In this document: in pieces, positions 33,133 through 45,090 of the stretch
How the letters are laid out: each line of letters begins with the position of its first letter
Position numbering within the stretch: position 1 is the first letter of the stretch
DNA from: Bipolaris cookei
Taxonomy: Eukaryota; Ascomycota; Dothideomycetes; Pleosporales; Pleosporaceae
DNA length: 64,000 bases
Direction: 5' to 3'
Assembly: GCA_002286855.1 (NCBI GenBank)
Contig: NRSV01000029.1
Location: 832 to 64,831 of the forward strand
Notes under the pieces: model-generated
Seen by the model: the letters and a program-made list of their open reading frames with translations, nothing else
Database searches by the model: none
Told to the model about the DNA's origin: nothing
Made by a program: the position numbers and the translations under genes

Positions 33133-34962
33133 CTACGAAATAATCGTCTGGTTAAGATAAAGATCGCACGTATGCGGGTTCTGTAGACAATACTTGGGCA
33201 TGAGCGTCGTAGCCTGGACTCCATTCGCAACCAGGTACTCCCTAAAGTTGAGAATACGCTGAGTAAGCTCCGTAGTCCTCTTCTTGCCATCCTTGTCTCT
33301 GTTTCCAGACCACACGAGCTCCGCAAGTGCGGCAGCACGGGGCCAGATTTTCTGGGAAATAACGACGGAATCGACTTGTTCGCCGAACAGGGGCGCAATG
33401 GCACCTTGCACAAGGCTCTTTTGGGTGTCGGACAGACCCTGAGTGAAGTCGTAATCGTAGATGCGCTGCCACGTCTTGTACGGAGCGCACCACGATCCGC
33501 CGTTGCCTCCCCAGTTGAAATTCGCCACGCCATCAGCGGCATTGGGGTTCACCATGACGTTGTAGCGGGGGTCGTTGCTGACATAGCCGCCGTAGCCGCA
33601 GTCGAGATACATAAAGTCTGAGCTCGATACAATAACGCGGTAGCCCTGGGAGGTGAGGTTGGAAATGTGGTCGAGACCGTTGTTCCAGGCCTGGAGGATG
33701 ATGTCCTTAGGGACGTTGCCTGTAGCGGCGACTGAGGCGGAGATCTTGACGTCTTCCCACATGATGAAGGTCTTGTTGACTTGAGAGCGGAAGTTGGGGA
33801 GCGCGCGGTCGACCCAGACTTGGTAGAGGTCGCCCATTGTTTTGCCGGTGGCGAAGAAGTCGCGCGCGAGAGAGGAGAAGTTATTACAGTTCATGAAGAG
33901 CTCGTCGCCGCCGATGTGGAACCAGTTGTCCGAGAAGATGGTGGCGAGTTCCTTGTACACCTTGCCGGTGACTTCGTACGTCTTGTTGTTGAGGATGTCG
34001 AGCTGGCCTGGGTTGGGCTGCACGGCGGTGTGAAGCGACCAGTCGTCGTTGGACCACCAGCTGTCCTCGCAGGTTAGGATTTCCTTGTCGATTTCCTCCC
34101 AGCCGGAGCTGGCGTGGCCCGGCATGTCGATTTCCGGGATGACGCGCACACCACGGGCACCGGCGTACTCGATGATTTCCTTGAGAACGGATTGAGAATA
34201 GACCTCGTTGGCCGAGTAGGCGTCCTTTGTCATTTGCGGGTACGAATTGATCTCCACGGGCCATGACTGCGTGTCGACCATGTGCCAGTGAAGGACGTTA
34301 AGCTTGGAAAGCGCCATTCCGTCAATCTGCTCAAGAATCTTAGCCTTGGAGATGTAGTTGCGGCCCGAGTCGATCATGATACCGCGGACAGGGTAGAGGG
34401 GCTTATCGTCAATGGAGACGGGCTGTTCGATAATCAGCTTGCCTGATCCGTCGTTGATGACGATTTGCTGCATGGTGGTCAGGGCGTGAAGAGCACCGTA
34501 GACGGATCCAGCAGTGATGTGAACGCTGCTTGATCCAGCTGCAAGCTCAAGTTTGTACGACTCGTCGACACCATGTTGCAGCTGAGCATTGGTGTTGGCA
34601 ATGTCGACCTTGACTGTGCTGATAGTGCCTGTGCAGTTTCCAGCAGAGACAGTACTAGGAGTATTCTTCCTCCTCCTTTTCTTGGACCCACTCTTTGGGA
34701 AAGGTTCAAACTCCCTAACTGGGGCCTCGATACCCGCAGGGATCCACTTGAGGTCGGTGACGGTCTTTGTCATTCGGCTGAATGCATCAGAAAGCACCTT
34801 GTTGTCAGGGCCATCCAGAGTGATTGATCCGACAGCGAAGCATCCTGAGTCGCCCCAGGTGATGTTGGCAGGCTTGGGAAGAGGGTTGACGGCAACCGCT
34901 CCAGTTCGTCGGGCGAACAGGGCTGAGGCCGTCAGGACTGAGGCCAGGGTGAGGTCGCGCAT
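33133..34962 (-). CDS. Secreted GH20 beta-N-acetylhexosaminidase
   Basis: A single exon of 609 codons from the Met at 34962. The in-frame Met 23 codons upstream is rejected because MRDLTLASVLTASALFA is a good signal peptide. An N-terminal GH20b-type domain precedes the TIM barrel. Key motifs are RGIMIDSGRNY, HWHMVDTQSWP, PGHASSGW and HIGGDELF, with the catalytic Asp353-Glu354 pair of the substrate-assisted mechanism. The enzyme releases terminal GlcNAc or GalNAc from chitin oligomers and glycans, with likely roles in cell-wall turnover and nutrient use. Length is typical of fungal secreted hexosaminidases. Several NxT/S sites are present. Confidence 0.95.
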   Translation of the reverse strand: MRDLTLASVLTASALFARRTGAVAVNPLPKPANITWGDSGCFAVGSITLDGPDNKVLSDAFSRMTKTVTDLKWIPAGIEAPVREFEPFPKSGSKKRRRKNTPSTVSAGNCTGTISTVKVDIANTNAQLQHGVDESYKLELAAGSSSVHITAGSVYGALHALTTMQQIVINDGSGKLIIEQPVSIDDKPLYPVRGIMIDSGRNYISKAKILEQIDGMALSKLNVLHWHMVDTQSWPVEINSYPQMTKDAYSANEVYSQSVLKEIIEYAGARGVRVIPEIDMPGHASSGWEEIDKEILTCEDSWWSNDDWSLHTAVQPNPGQLDILNNKTYEVTGKVYKELATIFSDNWFHIGGDELFMNCNNFSSLARDFFATGKTMGDLYQVWVDRALPNFRSQVNKTFIMWEDVKISASVAATGNVPKDIILQAWNNGLDHISNLTSQGYRVIVSSSDFMYLDCGYGGYVSNDPRYNVMVNPNAADGVANFNWGGNGGSWCAPYKTWQRIYDYDFTQGLSDTQKSLVQGAIAPLFGEQVDSVVISQKIWPRAAALAELVWSGNRDKDGKKRTTELTQRILNFREYLVANGVQATTLMPKYCLQNPHTCDLYLNQTIIS

Positions 34963-36570
34963 TATTGTTGTTGTTGTCGTCGACGATACACGGTAGAAGA
35001 AAAAGGGATTACGCTGAAGGACCAAGTACACAGCAACGAAGTGAGGTTAAGAATCCAGGCACTTCGTCGACGAGTAACAAGCAAAAAGGAACGAGTGTGC
35101 ACTGTCGCGGGATTGTTATATACCACTGTGGAGGGGAAGAGACACTATTTCAATGTCTGCCGCATTGACCAAGGCCAACCTTTCACGGCGCGCAGCTGGG
35201 GTATTAGGCCAGTCATGCTAGTCCATTCACTTCCACTGTTAAGGTCCACACAGATCACGGCCTGCATGGTGCGCCATCGGGAGCGCCCCCCTGAATCCGT
35301 GCTAGCCAGTCGGTCACTCAGCCTTGCTGCATAGCGTAACTCACACCCAAGCCTCTCCACTGCAACCCACACGCATACTCGCCCCCCCTTTCGCGCCGTA
35401 CCGCGTGCCTGGTGGCTGTCCTGGTGCTGCAACCCTATCGTTGCTCTTCATGTCGGTTAGCACACTGCTGGCAGTGTCCCTGCAATGCCACACTCCTTCT
35501 CCGCATCCTGCGCTATCTGAGACAAGGCAGTCCTGAGAGGAGCTGACTGCTGCTTGCTGGGGGCTTTGGGGAACATGATCACCCCCGCCACCCGACTGCA
35601 GATCGCCCTCTGGCGCTAGAACAAACGGCTGGCACTCCGAGCTCACTGTCAGCCTACCTTGTGTAAACATGCCCCACGTCCACCAGCCTCTGTCTGAATG
35701 ATTCGGTGTACCGACAATAGTCCTTTTGACCTTCTGAGGTGAGCGTGCACGCCGCGGGCCGTTTGTTGTGAGCTTCGCGTAGGATTTCAGCCTGGCTGGG
35801 CGCATGACACAGTCGAATGAACAATGGCATGTTACTTCGGAGATTCTGCTGCCATCCTGGCCAAAGAAAATGTCACGTAAGATGCCCGTGCCGCCCATCT
35901 TCGGCTGTGCGCGCACGTCGACTGCCGTGAGCGTTGGACTGGCCATACTATGCCTTACCAGACTTTCTTTCATAGCGCGTGGTGGGGTGCAGCAGACAAA
36001 TGTCACGTGCTGCTCCTTGTGTGCACCTAGTCGACAAAGATCCATTATGAAGACAAACCACCAGCACATGCAATTCAGCGGTGCGCTAGGACGCAGCAAA
36101 TGCGTAGGCGCGTGGTATGAACAAAGAGATGACGCGGATACTGCGTGTCACCACACCATTCCGCAAGGTCTGTTGGGCTGACGAGCATGGTTCAGTCTGC
36201 CGTTTCATACAAGCCATGGGTCTTGGGCAAACCAAGCAGTCGGTCCGTCAATCCAAGACGATGCACTCACATTGCCATGCATAAAGTTCAAAAAAAAATT
36301 CATCCACGACTCTATTATTAGATGTGAGTAGGTATATACCGCCTAGCTGACTCGATTGAGTGTTTGTCTCACCAGTGCCGTTAATCTATGCTGTAAGAAA
36401 TATTCTCATAGTCCAAATGATTGGCTCTCGACGTCAGTGGCATTCCTTTTTACCTTTAAAGTTACCTCCGTGTATTCCTGCTTACTATGTGGGCTGAGTC
36501 CTATTATACGACCGAAGCACCGCGGAGCCTTTACGCTTAAGTACTATTGCATCATCGCAAGTACAATCAT
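34963..36570. other. Intergenic region upstream of GH20
   Basis: Contains the GH20 promoter and the 3' flank of the GT8 gene. A 252-codon minus-strand frame at 35341-36099 is the only long open frame. It has no recognised motif or homology I can name and is left unannotated as a gene. The rest shows nothing recognisable. Confidence 0.45.
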
Positions 36571-37772
36571 TCAGCTGGATACTAGAGGCGCAACATGCTC
36601 GGTACTCGTCGTATTGAGTCCTGCCTGCCGCTTAAGCGAAGCCCACTCTGCCGCGGGAACGCTCAATAGTTTGCACACATCCTTACGACGGTCCCGAAAG
36701 TCTTGGTACAAACTCATCCATATCCGTCTTTCAGCGCAGCTTCCTTCGCCGTCGCCCCCGCAGTCGGGCTGCATCTCCGAGACACTACCGCCAGGCCATG
36801 TGAACCATGGCGGTGGCAATGGATAGTCGCTAAAATGAATGACTTTGGCCTCTTTGTAAACTTTCTCGGCATCCCATTTTTCGTCGGCGTCACCCAAGTA
36901 GTCTGCGTGATCATGCTTCCGGAACTCTGCCGTGCGAAGAGCATACGGGCGGTGTGGCAAAACCAACGCACTCTCCTCATACCGTTCGTTCAAAATCTCC
37001 ATGTCGTATCGATGCATCCTGACCAGCATGCTGTCACCACCGCCTTCCATGAGTATTTTGAATTTTTCTAGCTGTTCCACATTGGGTTGAATCACCATAA
37101 GCTTCGTCGACAATGGCCAGGGCTTGCTGTCGGTCCAGTATGCACGCGGCATGGCTATTGGCGTAGGAGGAAGGAGAAAGAGCTCATCGAGAGAGTTGAG
37201 AAGCGTAATGTCCGAATCCAGAGAGATGATACGGTCGTAGTACTCAAGAGAAAAAGCCATCAGCTTGGTAACTGTTTCATCCCATAGCCACTCAGCTGTA
37301 GTAGCATTAGCCATGTACCTGTAGTGTCGGGCTTTAGCAGGCCTGACATACTCTCTGTTCGACCGGCGACCTGAAGCGGTCTGACAGGATACAGCTTGGC
37401 CTTGTAGACATCGCGTGCCAAATTGAGCAGCTGACTGTCTCGGTCTCTGGAGCTCTCTACAGTCGTGTCCCAATGCTCGGGGTAAAAGAGAACACGGTCC
37501 GCCTTGCTACCAAACCGAGCAAGCGCATCCAGCACCATCACGGCGTGACAGAGCGATGCGCTATCGGTCGCATAGACGCTGTATGCATAGTTTGACCAGT
37601 TGATCTTGACGACGCCAACCGTCTCGGGTACGGGCTTGTGGGTTGGATACAGCAACCAGCATGCGAATACAAAGCCGATGATGTAGTACACGTACTGACG
37701 GCGCATGCGGAATGACGGCCATGCCAGCTTTTTTTCAAGTCGCGGAAGCTCGTCTGATCGCCGTCGACGCAT
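36571..37772 (-). CDS. GT8-family glycosyltransferase, GNT1/glycogenin-like
   Basis: Two exons (37772-37352, 37295-36571) give 381 residues. The N terminus is cytosolic and basic, followed by one membrane anchor (YVYYIIGFVFACWLLYP, about 28-44), so it is a type II Golgi-style protein. The catalytic domain shows the family DxD in ISLDSDITLLNSLDELF and a later HFSDYPLPPPW motif. It resembles fungal glucose N-acetyltransferase-like GT8 proteins; donor and acceptor are unknown. The 56-nt intron has a GTATGT donor at 37351 and uses the CTACTACAG acceptor ending at 37296. The nearer acceptor at 37319 would break the frame. Confidence 0.85.
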
Positions 37773-38349
37773 GGCTGGATAGGTGTTTGCGAGGCGCTGA
37801 CATTTCCGCGCCGCTGCTTGTGAGGTTCACGTCGGCAAGCTACTGATGACGCGCAATTCCGGACTTTACATTGCGAGTGCCGAGCACGCACCATACCGAG
37901 CTCGGATCCTTCATGTCAGCAAAACCCGGACTACTTCTTTACTGTATACCTACTAAGTACAAGGACATCTATAAGCCTCCCTACCAATAACTTTGGCCAT
38001 TGCTCCATGTTAATTGCACATACATGGACATGTCAGCCAATGCTGAACTATTGCACAGAGTGCTGGGTATTGGCGCAACACACTACTCATTGGAGCCTTG
38101 GCCCAACGAGCAAGAATCACGGTCTGCATGGAGATACCAATTCAAATATGGCAAGACGCAGTGTATCATTGCCCTATGCCAGAGTCACTTTTATAGTATG
38201 GTATCAAATATCCCAAACGCCGTAGCTGTGCAAACTCCCCCGGTTCCGAAACGGTAACCTCGAGGTTGGAAACATGATCCTCATTCAGCTATGTAGCACC
38301 CTCTATGGCATGTCATTCATCGTAATCCTCAAGCACATTGCGCAAGCAT
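37773..38349. other. Intergenic, GT8 promoter and RPL12 3' flank
   Basis: No gene supported. Two overlapping frames near 38000-38257 are short and lack motifs. Confidence 0.45.
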
Positions 38350-39110
38350 TTACTCCTCAGGAACTACGATTTGTTAGCTGACCATGTCCTTTCAAAACTG
38401 TCCTGAGAATGGCTTACTCTCAATCTCGCCGGCCTTGATGTCGTCAGAGACATCCTTGGGGCTACGGCCATCGACCTTGCAGCCAGTGCTGAAGGCAGTT
38501 CCGAGAATCTCAAGGGTGGTACCCTTCAGGTCCTTGGCCATGGACTTGAAGCGCATGGTACGGGCAATGTTGATGATCTCATCAAGAGGAATGCTCTTGG
38601 TGTGCTTGATGTTCTTCTCCTTCTTGCGGTCTCGGGGAGGCTCCTTGAGGGCCTTGATGACAAGGGAAGAAGCAGAGGGAACGACGGAGACGGCGGCTTG
38701 ACGGTTTTGGATGGTCAATTTGACGGTGACACGGAGACCCTTCCAGTCACCAGTGGCCTTGGCAATATCTTCACCGACCTCTACAGGCTTGTTAGACTTG
38801 TTTTTCGGCGTTGTCTGCGGCGGAGTGTTGGAAACGTACTCTTGGGGGAGAGACCGAGCGGACCAATCTTGGGAGCGAGCGCGGATGAGGCACCGACTTC
38901 ACCACCGGTCGCACGGAGGTGAATGACCTTCACCTCGGAGGGATCGAACTTGGGAGCTTTGGGTATGTAAGCGCATGACCGTCTAGAAAAGCCTGGCTGT
39001 CAAAGAAGGCGAAATCTCTCGTGGCCAGGCGCACTCAATTCGGTGTCCTAGTCACACAGAGACTTCGCTCATCTTTGTAGAAGCCAACCAGAAGGATGAT
39101 ACTCACGCAT
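38350..39110 (-). CDS. RPL12: 60S ribosomal protein L12 (uL11)
   Basis: Four coding exons (39110-39107, 38956-38840, 38780-38418, 38363-38350) give 165 residues, the length of yeast Rpl12. The protein begins MPPKFDPSEVKVIHLRATGG and shows GPLGLSPKKVGEDIAKATG, where uL11 binds the GTPase-associated rRNA, then TIQNRQAAVSVVPSASSL. It ends EIEIPEE. The first coding exon holds only the start codon plus one base, and the last only four and two-thirds codons; both are fixed by phase and conservation. The first intron is 150 nt, longer than others here, as is common for ribosomal protein genes. Confidence 0.95.
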
Positions 39111-39561
39111 GGCTAGTGCTTGAGGTAGTCAATCGGTTCTGGTAGTAAAGAATGACTGCCGTGGATATTTTGGAAAGTTCGTAAGAGGCAGAAACTCGTG
39201 GTGGGGGACGACAATATTGGTGGTCCTGCGGTGACAAGCGAGCCTTGGCAGCGCCTTCCCTAAAGGGCAATAGCCGCTTTGTGCTGCACATCTAGCTTGC
39301 ACCATAACTCCGGGCGTTTACTCTCAACATCTTTGCACAATCAACCTAGACAACTTTTGACATTTCTAACCGAATTCACGCCAAACAATCACAAATTTCT
39401 TGCACATTGACAACAAAATGCCAACACAACCATGGTCTGCTTCACTATCTTGGCCATAAAGTGGTCGGGCATGAATGATTCCATCTATTTATATTGCCCA
39501 TGAACCCACTTTGCTGAATCCAAATCACCAAGACAAAACTAACAAGATCGCACTTGCAACA
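39111..39561. other. RPL12 promoter and orphan-gene leader
   Basis: No gene recognised. The region separates RPL12 (minus) from a possible small gene on the plus strand. It is rich in A and C runs towards the right. Confidence 0.45.
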
Positions 39562-39897
39562 ATGGCCCTAAGATCCCATCGTAACCATCTGCGAAGATGC
39601 TGCGAAAACGCGCATCACGGAACATCCCAACCACTTTTTCATGGAAACGTACCGCCAAACGAGCGTTCCTTTGACAGGTACGAAAAGGCTAAAAATCGGC
39701 GTGAGAAGGTTACGCAAGATACCAGAGTTGACAAGGCGGATGTTCAGACTTACAAAGGGCCATATTACGGCACTGAAAGCTACTCCAAGGACCGTATAGT
39801 AAACGTAGCAAAGCGCGATGGCGCTGTGACGAAGGCCATATGGACTCTGCCACCCTCTGAGATATACGATGGTCGACTGTTCAAGAAGGTGGGATAA
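39562..39897 (+). CDS. Small hypothetical protein
   Basis: A single frame of 111 residues from the ATG at 39562; an upstream in-frame start at 39475 would add 29 residues of poor quality. The product is basic and hydrophilic, with RSFDRYEKAKNRREKVTQD and a C-terminal AIWTLPPSEIYDGRLFKKVG. No signal peptide, membrane segment or known domain is seen. Continuous frame and ordinary codon use make a gene plausible, but nothing confirms it. Confidence 0.35.
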   Translation: MALRSHRNHLRRCCENAHHGTSQPLFHGNVPPNERSFDRYEKAKNRREKVTQDTRVDKADVQTYKGPYYGTESYSKDRIVNVAKRDGAVTKAIWTLPPSEIYDGRLFKKVG

Positions 39898-40009
39898 GTC
39901 TCCATTGAGGTTATTGAACGAAATAGAAATATTATATTATCTTAAACGAAAAATGATATTAATGGTCCACAACCTGTAATTCTTGCCCATCTAACAATCT
40001 AACCCATAT

Positions 40010-42805
40010 CTATTGCAAGCCATATTGCTCAGGCCACTGCAAGTCTGCAATCGAGAATTGCGGAAAGGTATATGGCGGGATGAGCATGTTTCCCCCGTCC
40101 ATTTCTGCACTGCCAAACATTTTCTCAACATCGTTCTGTTTTCTGTATTAGTACTGAGTCATCAAGTCTAAACGAATCGACTTACCCAATCAATTTCATT
40201 GATGGCATCCATAGGATTGCTACTTGACGACTGAGGAGTTGTACCATATATTGCAGAGTTTGGACTGCTATTGTTGCCTCCACTGTAGTGGTCCATACTG
40301 GGAGGATACGTGGTAACAGGGTTAGGGACGTAGTCGTTGTATACTGGCGGCTGCGAAACCGGGACTGACGCTGGAAGATCGATAGTGCCCCAATCCACGC
40401 TTGGGATAGCACCGGGAAAATTGTTTACTCTAGGACCTAGTGAAGAACCATGTTGTAGGGTAGGTGGACGCGCTGATTGCACAGGTAGTTGTGCAGGTAA
40501 TCCCTCTGCCATCTTATGTGGCGGAGGGCCAGCACTGGTCACGGGTGGCGGTGAAATTTTCTGACGCTGTACCTGATCTTCTTTGGGTTGTTGTCTAGAT
40601 TGTGGTGGCGCATTGGGCACACTTGGTGCATTTTTCGGGGCGCGAACTCGTTTCATATCAGAATATTTCTTGGTTTTGCCAACCAGCTCTGCCAATACTG
40701 ATTTCGTCTTTTCCTCGTTGGAAAGCCCTGGAGGGAGATCGAGCGAGTAATCTAGACATCTCCAGATCCGTTGCTCTATGACAGGGTCAGGCTTAGACAT
40801 ATTCACTTCACTGATAAGGAGAAGCGCGCAGTGATGCTGATGGAGAGCACCAACAATCCATGACCATTGAGACAAGATGGGATGCTGCTCAATTGCCATG
40901 CCATGCTCTAGGATCAGCGTCGCAGCGCTCATGACAAGCTGTCGCAAGCGCTCAGGCATTCTACTGCGAACACTAGAAATGTACTTTTGTAATATGGAAA
41001 CGTACAATCGATTCGAGACAATACCATGAAGCTCTGAAGCCAGGATGTGCAGTGCGTTCGACTTGCTAAGCATCGGCACGTACTTCTTCTCCATGGCTGC
41101 CAGGAATGACTGAACACGTGATAGAATGGATGTGATGGTTACGTCGTTCTTGCCGCCCGTGCGCTTCTGGTCTAATTTTGGGCGTTCATTCCAGAGGTAA
41201 CGATGCATTTCGTATGCTTCAAAGCGCATACGACTTATGGTCATGTCAGTGAAACGAATCGAGTCTTTGCTGACATCTATGCCAGGCTCACCGCGCTCAG
41301 CACGATCGAGGTCATCATCATCGATGTTAAGAGGGAAGCGCGTGTCATAATCATCCAGACGGATCTGCGGTCGGGGACCCACAGCTTCACAAGTGCGGAG
41401 ATCTAGAAAGCAGATCTGATACCATACAAGGCGCCGGACTTGGATTTCGATGGGTGAGCTACTGTATGAGGTAGGGTCCCGATGGAGCCCCATGCATTCG
41501 GCAAGGCGGATCAAGGATCCCGTCAGCGCAGAATGAGCGCGGGACACTTCATTACGGCACAAGGGAATCTAAAATCGCTAAATTAGCTTTGTGATACTAT
41601 TGCGCAAAACAACGCGAATGTGTAGTAAATTCGATACAGCATTTGTTTAGAGTCTAGTAGTAAAAGACATGACATACCAGATACATGACAAAAGCCTGAA
41701 TTGTTTCCAACTTGGTAGTGCGCAGAAAGTTGGCTTTGGCGAGAGCTGCCTCTGCTCCTTCACGGAAGCTGTTCACCAGTGTTGGTTTATCAACCTGGTA
41801 TTCAGCCTGCACTTTCTCTTCACTCATAGAGACGACTGAACTCAGCATAGCTGCAAAGAGAACCGCCTGGAAGGAAGAGCGAGGCTCCATGCCCATGTTG
41901 ACTCTGATCCAAAAGTTTTGGTATTGCCTCTCGAACGAGGGACGATGGACGACTCGAGCAACGACATGCACGGCGACCCAGTAATGTGCGATAATTTTAT
42001 CGACAATAAATCGTGCTGGCAGATAGGACACGAGTGATGCGTTATCGAGTCCGGAAGCCAGCATGAAGTTGGAAGATGGGGCGACATAGTCCTTACTTGG
42101 TGCTAACCAAGTGGGATCTTCGTCGATAGTTGGCTGGGAGGGTGTTTCGTGTAGGGGCATTTCTTTTATGTGCTGGGCTAGCTGAAAAAACAAATATGTC
42201 AACTGATGATAAGCAGCCCGGGTGATGCGGAAACTTACTTCATCCGAGAACTTTGGACGCACTAGACCTCCAATACGCTCCGTTATTCGAATCCTACCCA
42301 TGCGGAAGCCAAGATCGACTATGTCATCGTTGGTATCGTCTTCGTCTTCGTAATAGGTAGCGTCTTCGGTAACAAAACCGGTTGGACGAAGGTCCTTGGT
42401 GTCCTCATCTTCTTCCTGGTCACTCTGATGTATTTGACTAGGGAGTGCGCTCAGTCTGGAGAAATCATAAGGACCTCTATTGTTTGAGTCTGTCTTGCGA
42501 ACGACGCCTTCTTCGAGACTTCTCTCCAGCATGCCCATCTGCTCCTTGACCTCTGCGAGCTTTGCTTGCGCATCTGGGTCTAGGCCTTGGGCGATGAAGA
42601 CGCATGCCCGAGAGTTCTTGGTACAATGTGTGCATGGTTGGGCTTTGTCACACTTTAGTTTTCTTCTTCGGCATTCAAGACATGAAGTGATCAACCGATT
42701 GCGGCGGCGGACGCGGGGTTGAGCCTGAGCGGTCTTGCGTTCAAAGCCAGGCAGTTGGCTAGGCCATTGCGTGCCGTCCAAGCTTGGCAGGGACGCGCTG
42801 GACAT
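40010..42805 (-). CDS. Zn2Cys6 transcription factor with fungal regulatory domain
   Basis: Four exons (42805-42239, 42181-41678, 41568-40186, 40135-40010) give 859 residues. The zinc cluster has Cys42, 45, 52, 58, 61 and 68, matching CX2CX6CX5CX2CX6C exactly. An acidic linker follows, then the fungal-specific regulatory domain (PF04082 type) across about 250-560, with LAECMGLHRDP and RRLVWYQICFLDLRTCEAVGPRPQI. The C terminus is rich in Pro, Gln and Ser and ends in an aromatic/acidic tail, probably an activation region. Targets cannot be read from sequence. Intron 1 is 57 nt with no stop, so its retention would add 19 residues rather than truncate the protein. Confidence 0.93.
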
Positions 42806-44080
42806 GATGGGTTGAGATGGTTGTGGGACCGTGGTACAGGTAGGTAGGGTAGGGTAGAAGCCTTACGGACGTAAGATGGGAACCAGAAGCGCTGGGGAGC
42901 AAATCAGCGACGGGGAAAAGAACCGACTAAGCGGCAAGCGAACGTTGTGTACATTAGCTGCTAGTCGTCTTTACGCTTTCTGACGGCTGCAGGAGGGCTA
43001 CAGACGAGATGGTGGACAAGAGGACGCAGATGGTAGGTACACCTGTGGGTTCGCGGCTCCAGACGGCAGTAGACTGGTGCAGAGGAGGGAGTTGTTTGGG
43101 ACGCACCGACAAGGACGAGGACCCCCTCATGACCTTGTCCCAACTAGGGCCTCCCAGAACTCCCTCCGACCAGGCGAGACGCGGAAATCTTCTCGGCTGG
43201 TGCACAAGGCCGTCAGCCGCCCCACGCCGGCTCCCGCGAACCCTCAGCGACTCCTACTACACAGTAATCAACGTCCACCAGCGTCATTTAGCCCAGCTAC
43301 TTGTCTTGCCAAGTCGTCTCTTGCAGTGTTGCCATGTCTTGTGCGAGCGTGAACAAAGTTCCTCGGCCAGCTGTACCAAAGCAGACACTTGGGAGCGCCT
43401 TGTTCATCGGAGGTGGGCATCATGGTAGTCCGTTTCGTACATATGGCGAATGAGAACCTTATCAGGAGAACGCATGGCTCTGGTGCTAGCGACCTATCCG
43501 GACCGACTGCAGCAGGGGCAGCTGTTCGATTCTGTATGCCTACTTAAACATGTGCATGTAGTATTTTGGTCAGTGTGTTGGAGGAATTGGTGGGGTTGTG
43601 GTTGTGGCGCTCCTGAGCCCGCTGAGGCTAATGGCGATGGACTGGACTTCGATGATGTGTACATGCATACATACACGGTCAGACAGAGTGTCACGGCATG
43701 AGGAGGCTGTCTTTGCCTTGCCATTGTACGGCGAGCGGTTCCTCACCATCCCGGCTCATGGCAACAATGGATGGCAGCAACAGTAACACCAGACGCGAAC
43801 GCCAAAACGCCCAGTCACGTTTCTGGAGCCCACGCGACTCGCGACAGGGCCGCCTTTGATCCCCACTGGATGGTTGCCGCCGCGATCTCTCCAACGCACG
43901 TCCTCACCGCTTCCATAACAAACACCTTTTCTCGTTGTCTCTTTTGTGGACTGCCCCCCACTGCCGCCATCACCAACGCACACACGCCTGACACCTGCCA
44001 ATTCAATTGCCTTTGCACTCTCATCCTTCCCTCCTCTTCTCACACCGCCCCCTACTCAATCCACCGCGTCCAGCCTCAAC
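42806..44080. promoter_or_regulatory. Divergent promoter region, Zn2Cys6 factor and ASF1
   Basis: About 1.3 kb lies between two outward-facing starts. Several open frames of 60-140 codons on both strands have no motif and overlap one another. Bases 43910-44080 are strongly C-rich, as in a fungal leader for ASF1. No gene called. Confidence 0.5.
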
Positions 44081-45090
44081 ATGTCTGTCGTCTCGCTTCT
44101 CGGCGTCGAGGTCAAGAACAACCCCGCGCGCTTCGACGAGCCCTACGAGTTTGAAATCACATTCGAATGCCTCGAGCAACTACAAAAAGGTAAGTGCCCT
44201 CGTCCAGCGTGTCCATTGCCCCTGCTAACACGCATCCACAGACCTCGAATGGAAGCTGACCTATGTTGGCTCTGCGACCTCGTGAGTCCATCAACCGCCC
44301 CCGCCCATTGTCCTGACCGTGTCTAACGGGTGCCAGAAACGAGTATGACCAGGAACTCGACTCGGTCCTTGTTGGGCCTCTGCCAGTCGGTGTCAACAAG
44401 TTTCAATTCCGCGCCGATCCCCCGGACCTATCGCGCATTCCCAACAGCGAAATCATTGGCGTCACCGTTATTCTGCTCAGCTGCAGTTACGATGAGCGCG
44501 AGTTCGTCCGTGTCGGATACTACGTGAACAACGAGTACACAGATGAGGCGCTCGCCCTAGACCCTCCCACCAAGCCTGTCATCGAGAAGGTGCAGAGGCA
44601 AATCCTTGCCGAGAAGCCACGAGTCACCCGCTTCGCCATCAAATGGTATATCCAAGCACCCACACAAGCACTCTTCAATGCCGCTAACCCCACTAGGGAC
44701 TCTGAAGAGTCTGCACCACCCGAGTTCCCCCCTGAGCAGCCAGAGGCCGACCTCACTGCCGACGGAGACCAGTACGGTATCGAGGAGGAGGAAGAGGAAG
44801 ATGAGGGTGTCGAGGGTGCCGCTGCTGAGGGTGAGGATGCTGCCATGGCAGGTGCCGAGGACACTGCTGGCCCTGTCAACGACGATGATGCCGAGTCTGA
44901 GGCTGGTAGCGAGGAGATTGACATTGAAGACTCGGAAGATGACGAGGAGGAGGAGGGCGAGGAGGGCGGAGACGACGACATGGAAATGGATGAGGCCGAG
45001 CCAAGTGCTGCCAGCGGTGACAAGGCAGCCGGCCAACAGTCTGGCGGTGCTGCACAACAACAGCATGGCGCAGATGTTATGGTGCACTAA
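44081..45090 (+). CDS. ASF1: Histone chaperone ASF1
   Basis: Three exons (44081-44189, 44242-44281, 44337-45090) give 300 residues. The N-terminal immunoglobulin-like core (about 1-155) is highly conserved: MSVVSLLGVEVKNNPARF, EFEITFECLEQL, DLEWKLTYVGSA, DSVLVGPLPVG and FVRVGYYVNNEY. This core binds H3-H4 and partners such as CAF-1 and HIR. A long acidic tail rich in Glu and Asp (about 230-280) and a Gln/Ala-rich end follow, as in yeast Asf1. Exon 2 is only 40 nt but restores the core without a gap. Confidence 0.97.

Noticed and set aside
33060..34264. Additional minus-strand frames and plus-strand frames within GH20
   Set aside because: Other-frame shadows of a GC-biased coding exon with no motifs of their own.
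37290..37360. Apparent frameshift in the GT8 glycosyltransferase
   Set aside because: The closest acceptor (ending 37319) gives mismatched phases, but the next acceptor (CTACTACAG, ending 37296) makes a normal 56-nt intron and joins the frames exactly, so the gene is intact.
39000..39106. Box C/D snoRNA in RPL12 intron 1
   Set aside because: A weak gatgag resembles a C box, but no D box or terminal stem is present.
43009..43894. Overlapping 60-140 codon frames between the Zn2Cys6 gene and ASF1
   Set aside because: They overlap on both strands, have no motif and fit a GC-rich divergent promoter better.
44520..45087. Long antisense frames opposite ASF1
   Set aside because: They are Ser/Leu-rich mirror images of the acidic Glu/Asp codons of the ASF1 tail.
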